Shown piece by piece: positions 16,759 through 23,938 of a stretch of DNA of 64,000 bases; the stretch's first letter is position 1, and the number at the start of each line of letters is the position of its first letter. Origin of the DNA: Bacteroidota bacterium (lineage in GTDB: Bacteria > Bacteroidota > Bacteroidia > UBA7662 > CANHCV01); the NCBI GenBank assembly GCA_947501265.1, contig CANMVY010000001.1:248001-312000 (forward strand), given 5' to 3'. Position numbers and translations under genes: made by a program. The notes below the pieces were generated by a model. It saw only the letters and a program-made list of their open reading frames with translations. It did no database searches and was not told the origin of the DNA.

Positions 16759-17754
16759 ATGGCAAAAATAAACATCACCAAGGAAACCTACTTAAAATGG
16801 TTTGAAAGTATGGTGTTGATGCGCAAATTTGAAGAAAAATGTGCTCAAGTTTATGGAAATCAGAAGATCAAAGGATTTCTTCACCTCTACAACGGACAAG
16901 AAGCCGTTGTGGCAGGCACCTATTCGGTGATTAACAAAAACGACCGTGTGATTACGGCTTACCGCGATCACGCCCATGCTCTTGCTGCAGGAATTACTCC
17001 CAATGCTTGCATGGCCGAAATGTACGGACGCAGTACCGGCTGCTCCAAAGGAAAAGGTGGTTCCATGCACTTCTTCTCCAAAGAACACAACTTTTTTGGC
17101 GGCCACGGAATCGTAGGCGGACAAATTCCCCTCGGTGCAGGTTTGGCTTTTGCAGATAAATACCTGGAAACCGGTTCGGTAACCGTAGCTTATATGGGCG
17201 ATGGTGCTGTTCGCCAGGGTGGGGTTCACGAAGCGTTTAATATGGCCATGAACTGGAAATTGCCCGTGGTTTTTGTTTGCGAAAACAACGGATATGCCAT
17301 GGGAACCTCGGTAGAGCGCACAGCCAATAGCGAAGATATTTACAAATTAGGATTAGCCTACGACATGCCTTGCATGCCGGTAGATGGCATGAGTTGCGAA
17401 GCGGTTCACAAAGCCATGGACGAAGCTGTTGACCGTGCTCGCCGCGGCGATGGTCCTACTTTCTTAGAAATTAGAACGTACCGTTTCCGCGGACACTCCA
17501 TGTCGGATCCTCAGAAATACCGCTCCAAAGAAGAAGTGGAAGAATTCAAAAAGCAAGACCCCATAGAGGTTGTTCGCGATATCATCCTTAAGAAAAAATG
17601 GGCTAAAACAACGGAATTAGAAGCCATTGAAGCCCAAATGAAAAAAGTGGTGGAGGAAGCCGAACAGTTTGCCGAAAACTCTCCTTGGCCCGAATTATCG
17701 GAACTTTACACCGATAATTACACCCAGGCCGACTACCCATTTATCATGGATTAA
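16759..17754 (+). CDS. pdhA: Pyruvate dehydrogenase E1 component, alpha subunit
   Basis: This is the thiamine-diphosphate-binding alpha subunit of the pyruvate (or branched-chain 2-oxoacid) dehydrogenase E1, 331 residues. The ThDP motif runs from MGDGAVRQGGVHEAFNMA near residue 145 to CENNGYAMG near 174. The phosphorylation-loop-like TYRFRGHSMSDP is near 240. The ESMVLMRKFEEKCAQVYG start and the FLHLYNGQEA segment are typical of the PDH rather than the branched-chain branch. The beta subunit and E2 genes, often adjacent to pdhA, are not in this window; the next gene is a TPR protein with its own promoter box. Confidence 0.95.
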   Translation: MAKINITKETYLKWFESMVLMRKFEEKCAQVYGNQKIKGFLHLYNGQEAVVAGTYSVINKNDRVITAYRDHAHALAAGITPNACMAEMYGRSTGCSKGKGGSMHFFSKEHNFFGGHGIVGGQIPLGAGLAFADKYLETGSVTVAYMGDGAVRQGGVHEAFNMAMNWKLPVVFVCENNGYAMGTSVERTANSEDIYKLGLAYDMPCMPVDGMSCEAVHKAMDEAVDRARRGDGPTFLEIRTYRFRGHSMSDPQKYRSKEEVEEFKKQDPIEVVRDIILKKKWAKTTELEAIEAQMKKVVEEAEQFAENSPWPELSELYTDNYTQADYPFIMD

Positions 17755-17772
17755 AAATTCAACCCTTTTTGT

Positions 17773-17780
17773 TAACTTTG
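17773..17780 (+). promoter_or_regulatory. Promoter box TAACTTTG before the TPR protein gene
   Basis: TAACTTTG is a full TAnnTTTG match, 18 bases before the ATG at 17799. It suggests that the TPR-ribH-methyltransferase-plsC run has its own promoter separate from pdhA. Confidence 0.6.
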
Positions 17781-17798
17781 CAATTCAATTCGTAAAAC

Positions 17799-18494
17799 AT
17801 GTCACAACAAAACGAAGAAAACGTTTTCAATTTAGAAAACATCAACGTTGAAGAAACCCTAGGAAAAGCGGAATTGTTCATCCGCAAAAACCGAAATATT
17901 TTAATTGGCGTTGCCATAGGTTTATTGGCCATTATCGGTGGTTTGTACTACTACAATAGCGTTTACCTTCCAGAAATGATCATGGAAGGCAACGACGCTT
18001 CCTTGGAAGCGCGTTCCTATTTGAAACAAAACGATTTTGACAAAGCCTTGAAAGGCGATGGAAAAAACATGGGCTTTTTGGCGTTGGCCGATGAATACAG
18101 TGGAACACCGGTTGGAGATCGCGCCAATTACTACGCTGCTACCATTCTGATGGCTCAGGGAAAATTCCAAGACGCTATCGAACATTTGGAATCTTACCAC
18201 CCTGGCGATTTGATCACCGAGTCGTTGGCAATGGGTTTAATTGGAGATTGCCAAGTTGAATTGAATAAAAAAGAGGATGCTTTAACGCAATACGAAAAAG
18301 CAGCCGGCAACAACCCTAATAATTTGACCTCTCCTTTGTTCCTTTTCAAAGCCGGAATGTTGGCAGAAGAATTGAACAAATCCGATAAAGCCATCGAATT
18401 GTACAAAAAAATCAAAGCCGATTACCGCAGCTCTGATCAAGGAATGGACATCGATAAATACATCGCAAGAGCAGAAGCTAAAACTGGAAAATAA
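17799..18494 (+). CDS. Single-pass membrane protein with TPR-like repeats
   Basis: This 231-residue protein has an N-terminal cytoplasmic stretch, one membrane helix at about residues 35-55 (ILIGVAIGLLAIIGGLYYY), and an exported domain with tetratricopeptide-type helices. Examples are QGKFQDAIEHLESY, KKEDALTQYEKAAGNNP and KSDKAIELYKKIKADY. The layout resembles the YfgM-type ancillary proteins, which bind the SecYEG translocon or periplasmic chaperones; a role in envelope protein assembly is inferred from that. Its stop overlaps the ribH start (TAATG). This coupling to ribH is common in Bacteroidota but does not prove a shared function. Confidence 0.85.
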   Translation: MSQQNEENVFNLENINVEETLGKAELFIRKNRNILIGVAIGLLAIIGGLYYYNSVYLPEMIMEGNDASLEARSYLKQNDFDKALKGDGKNMGFLALADEYSGTPVGDRANYYAATILMAQGKFQDAIEHLESYHPGDLITESLAMGLIGDCQVELNKKEDALTQYEKAAGNNPNNLTSPLFLFKAGMLAEELNKSDKAIELYKKIKADYRSSDQGMDIDKYIARAEAKTGK

Positions 18495-18985
18495 TGGCTA
18501 CAGCAATTTCGGCAATCCCGAATTTCGATGTAACCCAGCTTCAAAATCCACAAAATATTCGAGTAGGAATCGTTACTGCTCAATGGAATAACGACATTAC
18601 AGGGCCCTTGGAACAAGGGGCCCTTGGTGTTTTAGAAAAGGCTGGTCTTATCCCCGAAAATATTCGGGCAGCTTCCGTTCCTGGAAGTTATGAATTACCC
18701 GTTGCTGCCCGTTGGATGCTGGAATCTGGATGCGACGCCGTGGTTTGTATCGGTTGTTTGATCAAAGGCGACACCCCACATTTTGAGTTCATTTCTGAAT
18801 CGGTTGCAAAAGGATTGATGGATTTGAATCTTCAGTTCGGCAAACCCGTTATTTTCGCGGTCATCACCACCTTAACCCATGAACAAGCCCTCGATCGAGC
18901 AGGCGGAAAATTGGGAAACAAAGGAGCAGAAGGAGCAGAAGCTGCTTTGCACATGGTTCAGTTAAAGCAACAACTCCTTTCCTGA
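18494..18985 (+). CDS. ribH: 6,7-dimethyl-8-ribityllumazine synthase
   Basis: RibH condenses the ribityl-aminopyrimidine with dihydroxybutanone phosphate to give lumazine, the substrate of riboflavin synthase. The 163-residue protein shows the RVGIVTAQWNNDI N-terminal strand, the ASVPGSYELPVAARWM substrate loop, the VVCIGCLIKGDTPHFEFI block with the catalytic histidine, and the terminal KGAEGAEAALHMV helix. The start overlaps the TPR gene stop by one base (TAATG), indicating coupled translation. The partner ribE is at 4.6-5.2 kb on the other strand. Confidence 0.97.
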   Translation: MATAISAIPNFDVTQLQNPQNIRVGIVTAQWNNDITGPLEQGALGVLEKAGLIPENIRAASVPGSYELPVAARWMLESGCDAVVCIGCLIKGDTPHFEFISESVAKGLMDLNLQFGKPVIFAVITTLTHEQALDRAGGKLGNKGAEGAEAALHMVQLKQQLLS

Positions 18986-18986
18986 A

Positions 18987-19703
18987 ATGACTTCAGAATT
19001 AGGCACCTTGTTTTTAGTCCCTTGCCACTTATCGGAGGACAATAAATCGAATATCCTTCCCGAATACACCGTGAATGTTGCCAAGGAATTGGTGCATTGG
19101 GTAGCAGAAAGCGAAAAAACAGCGCGCAGATTCCTTCGCGATATGGGTACCCAAATCCCTTTGAACGACCTTCAATTTTCCCTGCTCACCAAAGACACCA
19201 AACCCGAGTTGGTGAAACACCTTTTAGCCCCAGCGCTCAACGGCCACTCCATAGGAATGATGAGCGAAGCGGGATGTCCGGCCGTGGCCGACCCCGGGAA
19301 TCTATTAGTAGCAGCCGCCCATCAATTGGGAATTCGGGTGGTACCCTTGGTAGGTCCTTCGTCCATTTTGATGGCGCTAATGGCGAGCGGTATGAGTGGA
19401 CAGCAATTCGCTTTTCATGGTTATTTGCCCATTGATCGGGAGCAGCGAAAAAAAGCCCTTCAAGAATTGGAATTAAATTCAAAGAAGCGCAAACAAACTC
19501 AAATATTCATGGAAACCCCTTTCAGGAACGATGGGCTGGTAGAAGAAGCATTGAAATGCCTACAACCTTCTACTCGTTTCAGTATTTCGGTTGATTTAAC
19601 GGGTACTACTGAATGGAATTTTTCGGGAACCGTGGCCCAGTGGAAGAAAATGGAAGTTCCTTCCTTTCATAAGCGATTGGCCGTTTTTTGTTTATTAGGA
19701 TGA
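18987..19703 (+). CDS. SAM-dependent methyltransferase, tetrapyrrole-methylase fold (RsmI-like)
   Basis: This 238-residue protein belongs to the tetrapyrrole (corrin/porphyrin) methylase superfamily, in the branch that includes the 16S rRNA 2'-O-ribose methyltransferase RsmI. The GTLFLVPCHLSED N-terminus, the EAGCPAVADPG block near residue 94 and the VVPLVGPSSILMALMASG block near 117 are the SAM-pocket signatures. Compared with canonical RsmI it is shorter, with a divergent first loop. In Bacteroidota a second RsmI paralogue of this kind is common, so the RNA target is not certain. It follows ribH by one base and overlaps plsC by four. Confidence 0.85.
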   Translation: MTSELGTLFLVPCHLSEDNKSNILPEYTVNVAKELVHWVAESEKTARRFLRDMGTQIPLNDLQFSLLTKDTKPELVKHLLAPALNGHSIGMMSEAGCPAVADPGNLLVAAAHQLGIRVVPLVGPSSILMALMASGMSGQQFAFHGYLPIDREQRKKALQELELNSKKRKQTQIFMETPFRNDGLVEEALKCLQPSTRFSISVDLTGTTEWNFSGTVAQWKKMEVPSFHKRLAVFCLLG

Positions 19704-20434
19704 GTAATAAATTACCACTTCACAAACGAATATCTCTATCGGCCGGTTATGCGTTGGGATCTTTCGGGCTGTTGTTTTTGTTGTACTATCCGGTTATATG
19801 GTTCTTTTTATTGCGTCCGAAAACATATCGAACGGCTTTAATTGCCCGAACTGCTTTTGCTCGAATGTTTTTGCGATTTGCAGGAATCCGATGGAAGGTG
19901 GAAGGAGCCGAGAACATTCCAAGTAGCGGAAAAATTATTTTAGCGGCCAACCACGATAGTTACTTAGACATACCTGTTTTGATGATGCTATCGAAAGAAC
20001 CGGTGTTTTTCGTTGCAAAAGCAGAATTGCTAAAAATACCCTTGTTTGGGGATTTTTTCAGAACCGTAGATGTACCTGTTGATCGAGAAAATGCTGAAGA
20101 CGGTCGGCGAGCGTTCAAAGCGGCCATGGAAAAAATGAAAGAAGGGTACCATTTGGCCATTTTCCCAGAAGGAGGCGTGAAAAAAGGAAAACACGTTTTA
20201 TCGCCTTTAAAATCGGGGGTATTTCGCATGGCCGAAGCCACGGGTGCCACCATCGTTCCGGTGTACATTCACGGCACCGCCGATCGGATTTTCGATGATG
20301 GGGAAAAAACGTTTTACCGCCCTGGACGGGTAACCATTCGAGTTGGTAAGCCACTGGAAGCCGATACGGTTGCCGGCCAAAAGGGTGAGTTCAAGGACCG
20401 AATTTTCGAATTGGCCGGGGTAAAACGGTCGTAA
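19700..20434 (+). CDS. 1-acyl-sn-glycerol-3-phosphate acyltransferase (PlsC family)
   Basis: This membrane-bound acyltransferase should make phosphatidic acid from lysophosphatidic acid. The 244-residue protein has one or two N-terminal hydrophobic helices (LGSFGLLFLLYYPVIWFFLL). The catalytic NHDSYLD box (NHxxxxD) is near residue 84, the FVAKAELLKIPLFG segment near 107, the FPEGG acceptor-binding motif near 154, and VPVYIHGT follows. The start is set at ATG 19700, which overlaps the methyltransferase stop as ATGA, instead of the track 19688. Confidence 0.93.
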   Translation: MSNKLPLHKRISLSAGYALGSFGLLFLLYYPVIWFFLLRPKTYRTALIARTAFARMFLRFAGIRWKVEGAENIPSSGKIILAANHDSYLDIPVLMMLSKEPVFFVAKAELLKIPLFGDFFRTVDVPVDRENAEDGRRAFKAAMEKMKEGYHLAIFPEGGVKKGKHVLSPLKSGVFRMAEATGATIVPVYIHGTADRIFDDGEKTFYRPGRVTIRVGKPLEADTVAGQKGEFKDRIFELAGVKRS

Positions 20435-20476
20435 CGGTTATTGCCAGAATCCCGAAAGATCTCGGGGTCGAAGGGC

Positions 20477-20713
20477 TTATTTCCGACTCGTATAAATCAA
20501 CTGACAAACCTTATCCATGGCCTTAAACAAAGGCACATCTACCTCGGTTTGTTTCGAAATTTTCGCAAGAAGAGTCACGGCATTAAAGAGCATCTCATCC
20601 TCGGCTGAAGGAATTCGCTCAATCTCGGTTATTTTAAAACTCCCTTTGGCCGATTCCGAGACCAAAATTTCGCTGCTTGCAGCGACGATGGCAAATAAAT
20701 AAGTGGATTTCAT
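20477..20713 (-). CDS. Small hypothetical protein next to a secreted HNH nuclease
   Basis: This 78-residue ORF follows the HNH gene on the same strand after a 12-base gap, so it would be its operon partner. I do not recognise a family. The sequence is mildly acidic, with a hydrophobic start (YLFAIVAASSEIL) too short and polar for a clear signal peptide, then a probable helix (DEMLFNAVTLLAKI) and a basic end. It could be a protective partner of the nuclease, but nothing in the sequence itself shows this. The overlapping 20634-20903 ORF is a frame shadow. Confidence 0.45.
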   Translation of the reverse strand: MKSTYLFAIVAASSEILVSESAKGSFKITEIERIPSAEDEMLFNAVTLLAKISKQTEVDVPLFKAMDKVCQLIYTSRK

Positions 20714-20725
20714 GGTGTTTATTTT

Positions 20726-21148
20726 TTATTGGTGATGATGGCAACGAGCATTGGAATTGGTGGTTCGGTTGCGGCAACGTTCCCCCTTCTTGGTGGTTCC
20801 GGTGCATTGTTGACTGGAAGACTGGGAAGAAGATCGTTGAGTTGAACTTCCTCCATCGCAGCAATTGGTTCCAACCCGCCTTTGGTGAATTTTGCAAACA
20901 CAACTGTTGGATTTACTGCGGTTGCACTTCTGACATAGCAGTTGAATATTGGAAGCATCGCTGCTTCCACCGCAGGAAAACGGTGTAATGTGATCAAACT
21001 CCAAATTCAATGAACTTCCACAACATTGGCAAATACCTCCATCTCTGGAATAAACCATTTGCTTGGTGGTAGTAGAAATGTACCGACTTTGAGAAAATCC
21101 GAGGCTTCCCAAAAGTAAAAAAGCCCACAAAAGAATAACCTTTTTCAT
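20726..21148 (-). CDS. Secreted HNH endonuclease-domain protein with a Cys/His C-terminal motif
   Basis: This 140-residue protein has a signal peptide (KKVILLWAFLLLGSLGFSQ). It is followed by an HNH nuclease core: CQCC at residues 40-43, LEFDH with the Asp-His pair at 52-53, asparagine at 67 and CQKC at 72-75. HNH domains cut DNA using one metal at the His/Asn/His site and a structural zinc on the cysteines. After a Ser/Gln-rich linker the end is CTGTTKKGERCRN...CHHH, like the DUF5763-type zinc-binding module found on Bacteroidota nucleases. Export suggests a role in degrading extracellular DNA or attacking neighbours; both are inference. A small ORF follows 12 bases downstream. Confidence 0.85.
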   Translation of the reverse strand: MKKVILLWAFLLLGSLGFSQSRYISTTTKQMVYSRDGGICQCCGSSLNLEFDHITPFSCGGSSDASNIQLLCQKCNRSKSNSCVCKIHQRRVGTNCCDGGSSTQRSSSQSSSQQCTGTTKKGERCRNRTTNSNARCHHHQ

Positions 21149-21528
21149 AATGCTAATTTGATGATGAATCTTCCTTAGCAGGAACTAGAATTCAAAAATA
21201 AGTTTTTTTTATTTAGGGATAATATTATTTTAACTTTTTCATCCCTTTTTTCCAAATGCCTCTATTAAAGTTCAGCGAACAAAACGCATCCATTTCATTC
21301 ATTCAAAGGTTTTTATTCGATCCACAAAAAAAGAAAAAAACGGGTTCCTCCTATTGCCTTCCATCATGCTTGGGCACTAAACTTGCTCCATAATAAAAAA
21401 CATCATCTTCTTTCAAGAACATTAATTGAATTGTGGACATTCTTTCGCATTAAACTTTTAAACCATTTAAAATTAAACCTTGTTTTATGATGTAAAAAAC
21501 CCTAATTTGGCGAAAAATTCGACAAGAT
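21149..21528. other. 380-base AT-rich intergenic region, no gene recognised
   Basis: The gap separates the divergent HNH and lipoprotein genes. It is clearly more AT-rich than the flanking genes, with several A- and T-runs. I found no RNA gene, convincing terminator or intact coding frame. No perfect TAnnTTTG box was found near either start; CCTAATTTG about 25 bases before 21529 is only a loose match. Confidence 0.6.
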
Positions 21529-22032
21529 ATGCTGAAGTACATTTTACCAATTTTTGTTTTATTCCTATTTTCTTGTTCATCGCCAGTCGTTGAAAAAGTT
21601 TCCAGCCCAGAGCTGGTTCTTGAAATGGAAGGCCCCATTTATGAAGGGGCAAATACAGCCCTTGGCGTTTGGAAAAATCCACTCGAAGCTTGGTTGAAAT
21701 CCAAAAACATCGACAAAGAAAAAATCAAAAACATCAAAATCATTTCGGTTAAGTTTCAACCGAATTCGCCTTTAAGCGAAAAAGATCTTCAGGAAATCAC
21801 CTTGCAGCTCACCGCCAAATCGGCTGATATGCAAAAAATTGCATTTTTGAATCCTTATCCGGCAAAAAGTGGCAGTGCAGATTTAAAAGTAGCCGAGGAA
21901 CAAAATCACATCTTAGAGCTGTTTTTGTCCCCAGAGCTTACCGTCGTTGCCGATGTGAACATCAATAAAGATTTTGAAGAAAATTTGAGTTCAAAAATCA
22001 TTTTGGAATTTGAAATTAGTTATCAACCATAA
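21529..22032 (+). CDS. Predicted lipoprotein, family not recognised
   Basis: This 167-residue protein starts with a lipoprotein signal peptide (LPIFVLFLFSCSS) whose cysteine at about residue 16 is the likely lipidation site. The mature part is a soluble domain rich in Lys, Glu and Ser, with an alternating strand pattern toward the end (LTVVADVNINKDF, KIILEFEISYQP). No family was recognised. It is followed 10 bases later by a DUF2147 gene and then a DUF6268-like outer membrane gene, so the three probably form an envelope-related operon. Confidence 0.75.
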   Translation: MLKYILPIFVLFLFSCSSPVVEKVSSPELVLEMEGPIYEGANTALGVWKNPLEAWLKSKNIDKEKIKNIKIISVKFQPNSPLSEKDLQEITLQLTAKSADMQKIAFLNPYPAKSGSADLKVAEEQNHILELFLSPELTVVADVNINKDFEENLSSKIILEFEISYQP

Positions 22033-22042
22033 AATAAAAATC

Positions 22043-22492
22043 ATGAAAAAGTTTTTTTACTTCTTTACCGCATTTTGTTTGTTCGCTTTTGCCCCTCAAA
22101 GCAATGAAGCAGATAAATTAATTGGCGTTTGGGAACCAAGCCATGGAAAAGCTCGGGTTAAAATCGATAAAATTGCCGACAAATTTTACGGAAAAATTGT
22201 TTGGTTAAGAGAACCGAACGATCCTGCATCCGGACTTCCCAAATTAGATAAAAACAATCCCGACGAATCGATGAAAAAGGTACCACTTAAAGGTTACCGA
22301 ATTCTAAAAGATTTCGTTTATTCCGGTAATAAAGAATGGACCGAAGGCACCATTTATGATCCCGAGAACGGTAGTACTTACAGTTGTGTTATTAAGTTAA
22401 AGGACGACAACACCCTTGATATTCGGGGTTATGTAGGCATCAAAACTTTTGGAAGAACCGACATTTGGAAAAGGGTACAACTTAAAAAATAA
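22043..22492 (+). CDS. DUF2147 family exported protein
   Basis: This 149-residue protein has an N-terminal signal peptide (KKFFYFFTAFCLFAFA). It is followed by a small beta-barrel with the DUF2147 pattern: LIGVWEPSHGKARVKI, FYGKIVWLREPNDP, LKGYRILKDF and GTIYDPENGSTYSCVI, ending with GRTDIWKRV. Function is unknown; members are periplasmic or surface proteins of about 140-160 residues. The start is moved from the track 22010 to ATG 22043, where the signal peptide begins. It overlaps the next gene by one base (TAATG). Confidence 0.85.
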   Translation: MKKFFYFFTAFCLFAFAPQSNEADKLIGVWEPSHGKARVKIDKIADKFYGKIVWLREPNDPASGLPKLDKNNPDESMKKVPLKGYRILKDFVYSGNKEWTEGTIYDPENGSTYSCVIKLKDDNTLDIRGYVGIKTFGRTDIWKRVQLKK

Positions 22493-23586
22493 TGGGCATG
22501 AAGCACTATTTCATCCTTGCATTTTCGGCCTGTTTCTTTTTACATACTCAAGCGCAAGATTCCACAAAAACATCCAAAGAAGAAGAAGAAGATTATAGTC
22601 AATACGGGGATGTAGAATATGTTGGCAGCGAAACAAAAACTTATGCCAATGCTAAAATTAACGGACTCGCTCCTCAGCGATTTGCTTCCATTTCTTGGGA
22701 TGCCCAAGGAGCGCATACGCTGAAATTTTCGGACATTGGAAGTTATGCTCCTGAATCAACTTGGACCGCAAGCGAAGAAGGCAAGGTAAATTACCTTGGG
22801 GGATTACGTCTTTATGCAAACATCCCGGTTGTTTCCAGCAACAAATTACTGTGGCAATTGGGATTTAACTACGCAGCAAGCAACTACCAAATCACCGGCA
22901 TTAGTCCTTCATCTAAGATTATTTCGGTTTTGGACGAAAAAGGGCTAAAAACAACGGGGTTGTTCTCGACTTTGTACAAGCCGTTGGATGCCAAACAATT
23001 TATCTTGGTTCAGGCACAAGCCGATGTTAGTGGAGATTACAGTTTATCGAACCCACAATCGCTTCGTTATTCCCGATATTCAGCTGCTGCACTTTGGGGG
23101 AAAAGACCACACGATCGATTTCAATGGGGGGTTGGATTATCCCAAACCTACCGAGCTGGAGCTCTCAATTACATCCCCGTTATTCTTTACAACAAAACCT
23201 CTAAAAGCGGGAAATGGGGGACAGAAATTTTATTCCCGGCTCGTGCTCATGCCCGCTACCGATTTTCTACCAACAGCCTTTTGTTGGTTGGTTATGAATT
23301 GGAAGGAAACAGTTACCGCCTGGAAGATTTTTCAAACTCTGCAAATAGTTTCGAACTACGCAGATCCGAACTCAGACCTCGATTGGAATTTCAAAAGAAA
23401 TTAACCGGCTTTTTCTGGGTTTCTGCCCAAGCTGGAGTTCGTTTGAATTATTCCTTTGATGGAGATAACTTGCCCAACGGCAAAGACTTTTTTCGAGGAT
23501 TTACGGGTCAACAACCCTTTGCAGCTTTCAGTTCAATGACTCCTGCACCTTACCTCAATTTCGGAATTCACTTTGTAAGTCCGTAA
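22492..23586 (+). CDS. Outer membrane beta-barrel protein, DUF6268-like
   Basis: This 364-residue protein has a signal peptide (YFILAFSACFFLHTQAQ) and a short acidic region (KEEEEDYSQYGDVEY). The rest is a string of alternating amphipathic strands typical of an outer membrane barrel, including WGVGLSQTYRAGALNYIPVI and LLLVGYELEGNSYRLEDF, a pattern I associate with DUF6268. The function is unknown. It is coupled to the DUF2147 gene by a TAATG overlap and followed by an intrinsic terminator, so it closes the operon. Confidence 0.78.
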   Translation: MGMKHYFILAFSACFFLHTQAQDSTKTSKEEEEDYSQYGDVEYVGSETKTYANAKINGLAPQRFASISWDAQGAHTLKFSDIGSYAPESTWTASEEGKVNYLGGLRLYANIPVVSSNKLLWQLGFNYAASNYQITGISPSSKIISVLDEKGLKTTGLFSTLYKPLDAKQFILVQAQADVSGDYSLSNPQSLRYSRYSAAALWGKRPHDRFQWGVGLSQTYRAGALNYIPVILYNKTSKSGKWGTEILFPARAHARYRFSTNSLLLVGYELEGNSYRLEDFSNSANSFELRRSELRPRLEFQKKLTGFFWVSAQAGVRLNYSFDGDNLPNGKDFFRGFTGQQPFAAFSSMTPAPYLNFGIHFVSP

Positions 23587-23624
23587 TTCGTTAAAAATTA
23601 GGAATACTTCTAACGATCAAATAA

Positions 23625-23661
23625 GAAAAAGGGGAAACAAATTTTTGTTTTCCCTTTTTTT
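23625..23661 (+). terminator. Intrinsic terminator after the DUF6268-like gene
   Basis: AAAAAGGGGAAAC pairs with GTTTTCCCTTTTT (13 bp with one G-U pair) around an 8-base loop and ends in seven T residues, 39 bases after the stop codon. Confidence 0.85.
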
Positions 23662-23926
23662 ATGCTCTACTCGATTGGAAATCTTGGATTAAAGGGCTTA
23701 AAAACTATCGAGTAAAAAATCATTTACCCCTAGAAAAACAAGGAAGTCCTAAGAAAAACTTGATGTTCGTAAAAGAGCTAAAAACATTCTTTATCAACCA
23801 TTTAATAAATTCAGATCCTCCTTCGATGAAAATCAGGGACCACCTTCAAGCTTGGTCAAAAATGGGGTGCTTTTTCCCGCTATCCGTTTATAAACGTTTC
23901 AAAACGGATAAGTCGGTCCTGCGATT

Positions 23927-23934
23927 TACCTTTG
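23927..23934 (+). promoter_or_regulatory. Promoter box TACCTTTG, four bases before the M3 peptidase ATG
   Basis: TACCTTTG is a full TAnnTTTG match followed by TACC and then ATG. The mRNA is expected to be leaderless or nearly so. Confidence 0.65.
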
Positions 23935-23938
23935 TACC

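Larger units (their letters stand above)
23587..23938. other. 352-base intergenic region holding one terminator and one promoter
   Basis: The gap contains the terminator of the upstream operon (23625-23661) and the promoter box of the M3 peptidase gene (23927-23934). Between them I see no RNA gene or repeat. The 60-residue ORF at 23760-23942 has no signal, motif or start context and overlaps the peptidase start, so I do not call it. Confidence 0.6.

Noticed and set aside
20452-20470. Short hairpin TCCCGAAAGATCTCGGGG after the acyltransferase gene
   Set aside because: The stem is only about five base pairs and no T-run follows on either side, so I do not call a terminator. It may be a member of a dispersed short palindrome family, which one window cannot show.
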